Source of the DNA: Serilophus lunatus
Lineage: Eukaryota > Chordata > Aves > Passeriformes > Eurylaimidae
NCBI GenBank assembly: GCA_013399895.1
Contig: VXBA01001345.1
Coordinates: 248,001-312,000 of the forward strand
Length of the DNA stretch: 64,000 bases
Direction: 5' to 3'
Position numbers and translations under genes: made by a program. Under the pieces are notes generated by a model, which worked only from the letters and a program-made list of their open reading frames with translations, was not told the origin of the DNA and searched no databases. This document shows, one piece after another, positions 1 through 10,863 of the stretch. The first letter of the stretch is position 1, and each line of letters begins with the position of its first letter.

Positions 1-1011
1 AATGTATCTCCTTCCATGGCATAAGAAAGATCCTGCAGAGTGTCATGCTTGTGAGGAAGAAGGAAGTTTCTCTACTTCATTTTTCCTACAGGAACAGGAT
101 TTGGATTTACTTTTTTGGTAAGGTTTTAATGCACTTCCCCTTTTGAATAACTCAGTGTCCTTGCAGACACTAAAAGCAAGTAACAACATGACTTCATAAT
201 TGGATTATTTTTACTGTGCTGCTTATCAGGCTACAATATGAACAATGGAGGCTTTAGGATTATCTACAGGCTCTGAATGACACCATCATTTTTGCCTCTA
301 CCCCATTTCAAATACCACACTTGAAACTAGAAAGAGACTGTTAAAACAAGTAACATTTTGTAGAAACAAACATCTAAAATTTTGCACAGCATGCACACAC
401 GCACACAAATTATATTCTGTGAGTGAATCCATTTTTAAATGCTGACTAAGATTTTTTTCCCTGAGCTAACTATATAAATACAGACTGTCAGAAAATAAAA
501 ATAAGCATCTAAGATGTATGGAAAAAATCTCTTTTCCTTTCCTTATATTCTCTCTCTTCATGCATTTTGTATCTGGTCTTCCATTTTGATATTATACCTC
601 TCAGATTCAGAGATACATTAGAAGAAATATGCCTTCATTTTGACTTAATTTTCTACACTTCTCTAAAGGTATTTTCAAAAAGCCTGTCTTTACTCTCCTA
701 AACCATGGACATTTGTTTTCATAACACTTGCCCTTTGTGACCAATAGTGGATTAACTGAGTTTACTATAGTGAGTGCCTACATACAAAAAGTTTACTGAA
801 AATTTGGAGGAAACTGGAGTCAAGAACAATCAAGGGGTCGGAAAACATACAGGGAACAATTCCACTGTCATTCAGTTGTACAGATTTAAGGAAACTGTCT
901 ACTGACTGCTCATTTGGAATTTTGATTGTAAATCTCCCCCGAATTAAAACCTACTACTTGAATTTATTCTGGTTTCAGAAAGAATTCTTAGGTTAGAATC
1001 CTAGATTAGAA
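1..1011. other. Non-coding, nothing recognised
   Basis: AT-rich sequence with stops in all frames. I see no repeat family, exon or RNA gene. If PHF14 continues, this is intron or downstream flank of the gene. Confidence 0.5.
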
Positions 1012-1720
1012 CAAAGAATCATGGAACTATTGAATCATTTAGGTGGAAAAGATCTCTAAGATCACCAAGTCCAACCATTACTCTAACACTACCATGTCCA
1101 CCACTAAACTATGTCCCTAGCTGCAGCATCTACAAGCCTTTCAAATACCTCCAGCGATGGTGACTCAAACACTTCCCTGGGCAGCCTGTTCCAATGTTGG
1201 ACAACACTTTCCTTGAATACATTTTTCCTAATATCCAATTTAAACGTCCCCTAGTGCAACCTGGAGCAACAAGTTTCTTCCAAACTTGCCACGTTATCTG
1301 GGAGAAGAGACCAACCCCCACCTGGCTACAACCTACTTTCATGAGCTTCCTTTTCTCCCGCTCCCTCTGCCACTCATCATAAGACACGTGCTCCAGATTC
1401 TTTCCCAGCTCCACTGCCCTTCTCTGGACCTGAGCCAGCACCTCAGTGTCTTTCCTGTAGTGAGTGGCCCAAAACTGAAAACAGAATTTGAGGTGCAGCC
1501 TTATCATTTTGCTGAGTACAGGGCCACACTAATTCTGCTACAAGCCAGTATGTCATTGGCCTTTTTGGCCACCTGGGCACACCGTCACCTCGTGCCCAGT
1601 CAGCTGTAGACCAGCACCCCCACATCCTGTTCTGTTGGGCAGCTTCCCAGACACTTTGCTGCAAACCTGTGCAGTTGCATGGGGTTGTTGTGATCAAGTG
1701 TAGGACCCACATGGTTCCCT
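1012..1720 (-). mobile_element. CR1 LINE, 5'-truncated
   Basis: Read on the minus strand, the block shows the tail of a CR1 (chicken repeat 1) non-LTR retrotransposon. The end of the reverse-transcriptase frame contains LEHVSYDEW, the counterpart of the CR1 LEHLSYEERLRE motif. Next comes the characteristic stretch encoding the GCPGK-like segment, and then the 3' UTR with GGTTGGACTTGGTGATCTTAGAG and terminal ATGATTC-type octamers (at 1012-1040 on the plus strand). The 3' end of the element is therefore at the low coordinate. Frameshifts and stops break the coding part, so the copy is dead. The upper boundary is fuzzy, and similarity may go on for some tens of bases past 1720. Avian CR1 is diagnostic of the host group. 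Confidence 0.92.
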
Positions 1721-4700
1721 GTACGTTGATGAATCCAAATCAACAGTGATAGTTTTCCAGCAAGCAATGTGGGGATATGCTTCCGTGTGTTAATAGCCTG
1801 GACAGATTTCTTCTGGAAAAGATCACAAAAAAACCTGCACAAGGATGCAGGCATATGCACACAATTTTCAGTGAATTTCAGTGCTAGTGGTTCTCGGTAC
1901 CAAATCACAGTCTAAATTTTGTGTAACTAGTCACCTGTCTGAAAATCTTACGAGTAGTAATTGATTCTAATATACAGAAAGAAGCAGGATTTTCATTAGT
2001 TACAACATCAAGCAGTAGCTTTAATTTTAGTCAATCTCCTGAACAACCCAAATATGACAAGCCTACTGGGGGGTAAACGGAGAATACAGTTGCAAAATGA
2101 GAAAGAAGTGCTCCTTCTGGATGGATAAATACAGAAGAACTGGCTAGTACATTAGAGCCACAAACACTAAGTATTTTGAAGATTATTTTCATTTATTTTT
2201 TCTAGAGCACCAAAATGAAAAGTGCAATCTCACTGTCAGCCCTGGACCATTTAACTGCATGCTGAGACTGTAGTTGGAGGTCATAATCTACAGTTATGCA
2301 TGTTCTCCACCATCCATGGCTGTTACTCCATGGTCTGCCAGATCAGGTCACCAACTCAGTTCACTTATCTGCTGGTCCAACAGGAGCAGCAGGTGGGCTG
2401 TGAACACAGACTGCCCTTTCAGCAGCAATATGAGCTTGTGATGGTGTAAACTGGTTGAGGGCTTAGTCTTCTGGTCACTGAATTGCAGGGCATGTCCAGA
2501 CCTCGTTTTAGCCATCCCCCTAGGTTAAAGCCTCCTCCAGGTGCCCTGAGAAGTCCTCTGCAAGCACCTTTCTTGGTGAACACTGGCCAAATCTATGGAG
2601 GTTTAGACAAATAATTTTAGCCAGCTAAATTATGCAGTAGGCATATCTCCACCTCTATTGTGTACATGCAGAATTACAGAATAATACAAAGCATTCCTTA
2701 TAAGAGGACACAGAAGTACCTTTATTAAACACAGGATGTGTGTGCTAATTTCCTATGATGACTTCAGTCAATTTAAACAAGAAATTTATCAAACTAAAAG
2801 ACGCTAGGACTGGACAGTGGAGAGTCAACTTCCCAAAGATATCACTCCTCATCACAGTCTAAGTCTATCTGAATTTAACTATGTTTTCAAGAAGACTTTC
2901 AGTTTCAAAATAAAACAAATCTCACAACCACAGCACAGAATATGCAGTTCTGAGAATTCCAGGTAATCTAGAGGTACTAGTAGCCACTCTTCAAAAAAAA
3001 ATAATTATAGGGAAACTGTTCACTTAAGAAAGATTTAGCAGGTCAATGAAGGCTATTAAAGATAATGGTGTATGTTAATCTACTTGACAGTCTTCAGAAA
3101 ATACATACTTGAAGTTAACATAAATTTAGTTTTAAATTATTTTTAATTAAGGTAGATTAATGTATATATGACTATCACAAAAATACAAGTTAATAGCTAA
3201 AAGAGCTATTCTAAAAAATAGCGAATCACTGATCCTACTGGACTGAAATACTTAGACAATACAAACCCTTCAATATCTAAATATTCTGTTTAACAGTGAC
3301 AGAAATATAAAGAAACAATATTTTGAAGAAGCAGCATTGGGACACTATTGGGATTGCACTGCAGTTTAGAGATAACCCTGAGGCAACTGGGTCGGGAAAA
3401 TCTATATAACCTACGTTATTAATGACTACTGACTGACCTCTGCTTATCTTCACTTCCTTAAGGATGACATGGAAATTTTCAACTCTGCTCAAGCTTCATT
3501 ATCTGAAATCTAGCCTATAATAACTTTAAAGGCTTCTGATATTTTTACCTTATAATATTAAAATAAAATAGAAAATTTCTGCTATTGTGTATCACCTAGA
3601 AAAAGGATCACTGTGAAGCCTAATATTTACACTGCATGCAATGACCAGAAAATATATTAACTTAATTTTTCATTCAAATATTTCAGATATGAGAGAATTA
3701 ATCCCTCAGAAAAGAAGAGGGAAAAAAGAACATTAGGAATGTGCATGTAATACATCGAAGAAAGGAGATACATTTACTTTCCTCCAGGAAAGAATTTCCA
3801 TTGTGTATCACACAATGAGCCACACAGCAAATGACAACAGTAGCTTATATGACATCACATCATGCCATGTCATGGATATTTCACAGCAACACAGTCAAAG
3901 AGTTGGTCAGATAGTGCAACAGGTACACTGAAGTTCACTGACATCAGTATAGCTACCAAAATATACAGCAGGTGGGAAACAGCCTACACCGTGAATAACC
4001 TGCTGTTTTCCCTAAAGTTTGCTTAACTCTAATTTTCCAATCAATTTTTCACTCTCTTCCTCTAACAAAAAAAGTAAATTATGACTTAAGCATTTCATTG
4101 AAGCTGAAAGCAAAGCTGTTCTTTCCTCTTAGAATATAACAAGTTGTTTAATGCTCCATAACATTTTAAAGAGGCCAAATACAACAACATTAAATTTATT
4201 TTTTTTGTGGGCAAGGTGATAAAAACAATGTGTCTCATTACACATACAGTAACTGTAACTCAATTGCTTCTTCTGATCCTATCCATTTTAAAAATGGTTC
4301 CAGAATTTATTTTTTTTTAAAAAAGTTTCTAGTATCATTCAAGGAATGATTTTTTTTTCCCTCTCTGGAGGAATGCAATTCCAACTTACCCATCTTGAAA
4401 ATACGAATAAAAATTTGTACACAAGTAATCCTAAATGCCACTGCTTTCCTGTTTTCAATCCTGCTACTTTTCCAGAAATGTATCCACAGATCAATGACCC
4501 TTTCATGTGATCTGGAAATGCCAAAAAATAATGCCTTGGGGAAAATACTGTTTTCACTTGAGTTAAAATATTAATTTTTACAAAAGAAAGAAAGCAGAAA
4601 TCTTAGTCTCTGAGAATGCTATCCAGAAAGTGTATAGATCCTGCAAATAAAACAAAAAAGAACTAGTAGAGAACTAATAATTGTTCATAGAAAATAATTT

Positions 4701-4808
4701 CAAACTAAAGCCACAGTAAAATGAATGAATCTCACAGATTAATAAACTGCTCATTTGGCAGCATTCATTGTGGCATGTTTTTTGCATGTTTGGCCACTTT
4801 TCTCTTAC
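1721..4808. other. Non-coding, no gene recognised
   Basis: AT-rich sequence except for a G+C-richer block at about 2221-2600 that has no open frame and that I cannot assign to a repeat family. A short imperfect inverted repeat lies at 3965-4006 (ACAGCAGGT with ACCTGCTGT). No exon was seen. Confidence 0.5.
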
Positions 4809-5040
4809 TGTATATTAATAATGGCTACTTGGAACTTATGATCTCCTGGGTACATATCAGCGCATATCAACACTGATGAATGTGCTCCAGATGTTGGAGT
4901 CATGTGGAGGGTCCATCCATGCACAGGATCTGTGCTGAAACCCTGAATGTTTTCCTGCGGTGAACCTGCAGGCACTCCTGACAACAAAAATGCAGCCAGT
5001 GTGGTAAATTCCAGGAGCATCAGTCCTTTCCCCTCCATCA
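4809..5040 (-). CDS. Exon-like block: possible PHF14 terminal exon or small secreted-type ORF
   Basis: On the minus strand this 232-bp block is bounded by a good acceptor (TCTTTCCTGTGCAG) and a good donor (ACA|GTAAGAG). Joined in phase 0 to the exon at 10750-10863, its first codon is TGA, so the PHF14 tail would end at ...QKRPEE and the block would be 3' UTR. Read from the ATG at 5038 (two bases inside the block) it opens 76 codons to the donor. Residues about 5-24 are hydrophobic (LMLLEFTTLAAFLLSGVPAG), like a signal peptide. The rest is a non-descript hydrophilic stretch with one Cys. I do not recognise the product. A chance open frame or an old element remnant is equally possible. No polyadenylation signal directly tied to it was identified. 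Confidence 0.25.
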
Positions 5041-6157
5041 CTGCACAGGAAAGACATTCTTATGCTGATGTGCAAGTATGTACATATACGACAGGGTCTT
5101 TCAATCCGTCCGTCCCTCCTTTTTCTACTCCAAAGGAGAGTATGGTATGAGATTATAACACTGAACTGTCATAGTGTGCTTTCCTCTGTAGTCCATATGT
5201 AGACAATTGTGTCAATTTTTGAGTTAAATTGTTTGGGTATTGGGAGAAAAACCTCCCACAACAGTTATTTTCTAAATTTTTAGCAAGCTTTTTAAATTAC
5301 TTTTTGAAATATGGCTGAATATCAGAGAATAAAGGAGAAAACTGCAGGGATTTTAATTGTCTCTTCTTTGGTTATTACACAATAGATATTTTCGTCATCC
5401 ATATATAAAGTATCTTTGTGAAATGCTTTAAAATATGATTTCAAACCAATGAATGCCATTTTCTATTTGCCTTTAATTTCCTTTCAATAGTAAGTTCATC
5501 AGAGTGTAACAATTAATTAACTTAATTAAGCTAACTTAATTATGTTCTTTCATAGGTCAATATGTAGAGCTACTCAGATTAATAACAGAGCTTGTAAAGT
5601 TAATCTTCTTGTATAATGCAAATGATGCCCAGTCATGTATTAAATACCTTCCTGAGTAACAGATGATATAGGACTGAATGTACTTTAAAGAAGGGCAGAG
5701 ACTGTGAAAAGGTTAAATAAAGAAAAATGTCTTGGATTTGTGGAAATTTTGAACAGATCTAATTCATATTTTAAATTAATAATGTCCTTCTAAGAGGAGC
5801 CCTCATTTCATAAGGCCATTTACAGCTTAAATATACATAAATAAATTTTTACTTCAAAAGCAGAACTGCACGGCAGCATTTTCCAGCCATCTTGCGACCT
5901 TTATGTTCAGTTATTAAGATTACATAAAACAGTTATATGAAGAGATTAGATGGAAAATATGAAGTCCTAATTCCAGTGCATTCACATGCTTAAACGTATT
6001 TCCCAGTTTATTTTACAGAGGAACCACTTCAGTAGTTAAAGGTATTATGTTCCTTTCCTCTGTTCATTATTAATTCACTTTTAACACAGTTAGACTCTAA
6101 GACTCTTCAGGCATGTGGCTAAGAACCTTTGTTCTGAAATATTAATGGGAACTACAG

Positions 6158-6173
6158 TAATAATAATAATAAT
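6158..6173. repeat. (TAA)n microsatellite
   Basis: A perfect run of TAA units, 16 bp long, in unique non-coding sequence. Confidence 0.9.
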
Positions 6174-6468
6174 TACTTTTTGAAGCATGAAAAGTAAAAT
6201 TAAACAAATCTCTCAAGTGCCAAATGATCTGAATAGCCAACTCAACTTCTGTGTCCTGATAAATGAGTCTGATGGCTGAAAGACACATTCTGAAAGAAGA
6301 CTTGGATTGTGGGCCAAATCATCACATTTCAGTCAAGGAATCAAATACCGTCTTTTCTACAATGAATCTGACTTAGATCCAGAAAATATCCTAAATGCAT
6401 AGCAATTCCAGATCTGTAATCTGTTGCAGCTCTTCTATTGTCACTCACAGAAAACAAAGAGGAGGGGT

Positions 6469-6512
6469 ACAATAAACATTCTGTAATAAACATTTTGCAG
6501 AATGTTTATTGT
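6469..6512. repeat. Perfect 15-bp inverted repeat (stem-loop)
   Basis: ACAATAAACATTCTG at 6469-6483 is the exact reverse complement of CAGAATGTTTATTGT at 6498-6512, separated by a 14-nt loop. The loop repeats part of the left arm (AATAAACATT), so a local duplication followed by inversion is the likely origin. The stem is too short for a typical microRNA precursor. Confidence 0.9.
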
Positions 6513-7298
6513 GAAGGAGCCTAAAGGAAGAGGCCTTGAAAATGGGAAAACTGCCATTGCTCAGAAGCTTCAAAACCAGAATAAAGCACTAACAAATAAA
6601 CTGGAGCGATCCATCCTATGTTTACCAGGGGATGAATGACACAGATGATCTTCTTCTCTTTGTTAAAGCATGTCACGCAGTGTCTGTCATGGCTTTTTGT
6701 GGTGTATTGCCAGTTTACAGATCTCAGTGTAGCAGCAGCTCCAGAGTACAAATTAATCCCATTCCAAAATCACAGTCCTACAACTACTATAAACTATAAA
6801 GGGGAATTATTTATCTATGATAAAAACTAACTAGTAAGTTATCATTTACTATTTTTATGAGAAAACAGACTGATAGGTCCATATGGCATGGTCATTTCCA
6901 ATTACTTTTCTGAGTGGAAAAGCCCTCCAGAAGTTAACAAAAAAAAATTAATGTTCAAAACTAAATATGAAGTCTAAGTCACTTTATGTGGGTAACTGTT
7001 TTGACTTTTTTAAATTAATATTGTGTCAGGAAGAACATATTTACAGCAGCAACAATCTCTCTTTAGCTGGGAACCACAACGCTTTGCACAGCTTTTGTAG
7101 TTTTAAGACGGCACTCAAAACACACCACAGATACATAAGCTATTCATGTTCACATGCTACAAGCACATCATTCATATTTTATCCTAAAGTGCTCTATGCT
7201 TTAAAAATGCTGTTCTTGTAGGAGAAAACAGGGTGGTTGCTTAATTCATTTTTTTTATCCAAGGGAAAGGACAGCACAGTTTTTCCTCTGTATCTGTA

Positions 7299-7326
7299 CT
7301 GTTCTGGCAATGCTGTTCTGGCAATT
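7299..7326. repeat. 14-bp tandem duplication
   Basis: CTGTTCTGGCAATG at 7299-7312 is followed directly by CTGTTCTGGCAATT at 7313-7326, with only the last base differing. Confidence 0.9.
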
Positions 7327-10300
7327 CAGCTCTGTTAACCTTCAGGCTTACAGTATTAAAACACGATTAATTGATTTGCCACAGGATTGGCAAAGGAAAT
7401 TAATACACATAACTCATGTACTTCTATTTTACTTCTAATTAAAGATGAGAATATGCCTCTTATGAGACTCAGGTTTAGAGGAACTGTCAAAACTAGTGTT
7501 TTCTTACTTAGATAACCAACCACTGATACCGTCATTCCACATGGATTAATGTTCTGCTATGAGAAGTGGTGTCGAGATGGAGCCCATACATCTTGCTGAT
7601 TCATCAGCCTTTCAATTTTGTCAAACAATTAAAATGTTATTCAAACAAGTATATTCATACATTTTAAAAAATTTAAAGGTTCTGCATCATAAACAATCAA
7701 GATGTCCAGAGAATTTTCTTTCATCCATTCATGGTAAAAAATGTGTGACATCAGAGCAAAAATATATTGTATTGACTCAGGGCATATTAACAACAGTGCA
7801 GTTCTGAATTTTGAAAGGCTCGTGGGAACCAAATTCCTGTATTAAGCATTACTACTGGAGGGAAACCATCAATACTATATAAACTGGTAGGAAGGTCTAA
7901 TGAAATTACATTGAAATTAGGATTACACACACCTATCCCTTTTCAAATGCATTGAATTCTTCTTTCAATTACACTTTTCAATCCTAATTCTTAAAAAATC
8001 CATTAAATACATACAACATTAACTCAATCACAGAGGAAGACTTCCTTATTTTAGGATGGACACTAATTAAAATTATTCAAGCATTCAAATATATTTAACT
8101 TCAACTTTACTGATGTTTGCACGGCTTTTAAAAACACACAAAAAAGTATATTTCTAACTTTAAAGGCAGTTTGACTTCTTTATAACCCTACAGGTTTCTG
8201 CATCTGAAACACACCAATGAATACACACACTCCCCAGAATCCCCCCAGGTACAAAAAATGCACAGATGTCTAAATCTAAACACTCAACATGTTAATTATT
8301 TCTGCAGTGGCTTTTGTCATATGTCACACAGCTGGACACTGTCCTGGATCCTACACAGAGTTAAATCTAATTTAAAGCACAAAAAGAGGCTGGGAAGAAG
8401 GACAGCATTAAGAAGAGTAGATACCATCCTGCCCCTCCTGTTGAATAGAGCTCAATATTCATCCATCATTTCTGCTAGGAGGAATGATGAGACAAGCAGA
8501 AGCTGCATCTGAGTGATCAAATTACAACCCACAAATATCATCCCACTGATGACACAAGTAACTGAGTGTTAGATTCAGACTGTCCTTCCTAAGAGAAAAA
8601 CAAGACTGTAATCAGGAAAAAAACCCTGTGCTTTATTCAAATTACTGTGGCAAGTCATGGGATTTTCCTTACTCTCTCCTACCAGAAGTTGTGTGTCCTC
8701 ACATTTGTGAGGACAAGACTCTTTTAACACCTCTTTCAACGACCTTCTCAATTTTTCCCTATCTTCCCAAAATCCTTAACTGTTAGCCACTTTGCCTTCT
8801 TTAATCTTTTCTCATATTTCTCTTTTCTATTGCAACATTTGAGCTCCTCCTTAAGAACTCCCTTCTCACCAATACTGATGGGTTGAATTCAGATGAGACA
8901 TAAATTATACGATAATGCAGCAGTCAGCAGCTGTAGTCAATTCCAAATATTAACTGAAAGATGTACCAGGAGACTTAAAATAAAACGAAGAATAAAAAAG
9001 GCATTAGTTGAAGTCAAGCTCTGCAAACACTTTTTATGACCTGTTTCTTAGGGTGTAATTCAAAAATGTTTGTTTAGTATGCTGACTTACCTAAGTGTAA
9101 CTTAGATGGGTTGTTTCATGGTGGATTCTGAATTTGGAAATTCAGCATACTGGTGCTCCCCTCTCAAGGTTCCCTGCAAATCCAACCACAAAACTCTTTC
9201 TGACTCACCTCTCTCTCTTTTATATAAACTGTAGCAAATATGATTAGTCTCATTCCCTTATAAAACACATAGCCCCACGTTCAGTAAACAGCCTCAACAT
9301 AAACTACTACTGAGCCATTTAGTAAAATTTGAAAGGTATATTTCTATCTCTTGGTTCTCTGAAGTTTCCTCTCCCTCACAGTTTATCTGTTTTTATTCCA
9401 CAAAAGCAGAAGCTGTATGCTCATCTTCCTCTTGGTCACCTTTAACTAACTAATCATTCCTCTTTCTGCAGTGCTTTTTGTCTTTTTATTTTTAAACATA
9501 ATCTCTCGATTTTAATTTTTCCAGGAGTCAGAGAAGTTGGCAAACTGAGAATTAAGAGGCAGAAGTCACGTCCTTCCATAGACTAGAGGTCCCTTTCCTT
9601 CTCAAGAATGTATACGAAAGTATTACTAATAGCTTGTACTACTCTGTCTGCTTAGATGTGCTAACCTGACTTCTGTCTTGGAATATGTAGTGATATTCCA
9701 AAGTAAGTGAGGTATCTACTTGGTCTTCATCCAGAAGACACTCCTAAGAATTCTGCTGGCCTGGTCTGCAGACTTCCCTCTTTTTCAGACCAATGACAAG
9801 ACTGTCAGGAGAATGAAGGTATTTGATAATTATTTAAAGGCTGCGCTAAGGAACTAAGAAATGGCACTATACTTTCTCTGGCTAGTATTTCATGCTCTCC
9901 TTTACTGTGAAGATTACAGTCAAAAGAAGTCTCAGAAAAACAGAGGAAACACTAGTCTTTATATTACCTGACACCTCGAGTATTTTTAACAATAACTAAA
10001 CTGTTTCAGAAAGCCAAGATTAATCATGGTTAAGGCTACTCCAAAGTAAGGATTTTGTTCTCACAGTAAGGGCTAATTTAAGTATAATACTGGTTCTCTG
10101 AGATGACTGCCACCATGAAATGGAAGTTGTGAATCTGAATTCTGCAGAATTTTTGAACCTCTTCCTCCAGCAATGGTCTACTGTGACAGGGATGCATTGC
10201 AGGGACAGAAAAAAACCCTAAGTCATTTGCTACACTATGGAACTACCATACAAGCACCTCTGCTTATAACAACAGGGAGCTTAAACGTATGACCAGCATT

Positions 10301-10749
10301 TACATCTTGTATCATTGAATGAAGAAAGCAACAATATAAGCAAGGGTCTTTCCTTTGCACAACATAGAAGTTAGACATACTTAAGTTTTGTGAAGGATGA
10401 TTAAGTACAGATCCTATTTCTTACTTTTTAAGTGTAGTAAAGTTTAATTTGCCAGACTTTAACAGGACTTCTGTTACTGTTATGGTGTGAAAGACAGGAA
10501 AAAAGAAAAAAAATTCCTAATCACTGACAATAAGAAACAGAATTTAAAAGATAGTATATGGAATATGCTTGGCTTAGAGGTACCACTAATCAAGGTTCAC
10601 CTTGTGCTTGCATGTTTTTAATATGGGAAGATTAAGGTCTAGCTTTAAAAAGTCTTTGTTACTAGTAAAACATGAGGCATAAGAAAGAGAGACAAATGTG
10701 TATCTCCCAACAGTTAATGTTGAAAAGGAACAGACACAGAATGTCCTAC

Positions 10750-10863
10750 CTCTTCTGGACGTTTCTGTGCCACCAATATCAGCTCTTCAGAGCTACTTCT
10801 TGAGGTAGAGGGTACCATGTTACCTGGGGCCTCTGAGACCACCTCATTTGACGGCTCGGAGTC
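10750..10863 (-). CDS. PHF14: Probable PHF14 C-terminal exon of a longer isoform
   Basis: A 114-bp block (38 codons, phase 0 at both ends) lies on the same strand 20.4 kb downstream of the PHD-finger exon. That exon also leaves in phase 0, so the two join in frame. The acceptor has a long pyrimidine run ending GTTGCCCTCAG and the donor is GAG|GTAGGA. The peptide begins DSEPSNEVVSEAPGN and ends LILVAQKRPEE. It is acidic and serine-rich with no zinc ligands or membrane segment, so it is likely disordered. The base composition is richer in G+C than the flanking intron. I do not recognise it as the short C-terminal tail of human PHF14 (starting EDENEAERKN), so it is best explained as an alternative or lineage-specific tail exon. 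That it is an exon is well supported by the splice sites and phase. Assignment to PHF14 is inference from strand, order and phase. Confidence 0.7.

Larger units (their letters stand above)
5041..10749. other. Non-coding, no gene recognised
   Basis: AT-rich sequence between the exon-like block at 4809-5040 and the 38-codon exon; it would be an intron if both are used together. It contains a TTAATTAA-rich cluster (5508-5547), a TAA repeat (6158-6173), a perfect inverted repeat (6469-6512) and a 14-bp tandem duplication (7299-7326). Open frames of 60-85 codons here have no recognisable content. Confidence 0.5.

Noticed and set aside
1130..1908. Open frames of 89-125 codons around 1130-1908
   Set aside because: They are parts of a CR1 copy in mixed frames, not a host gene.
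9405..9446. Minus-strand acidic stretch GDQEEDEHTASAFVE followed by TAA, considered as a terminal exon
   Set aside because: There is no pyrimidine-rich acceptor in phase and no agreement with PHF14 beyond acidic composition.
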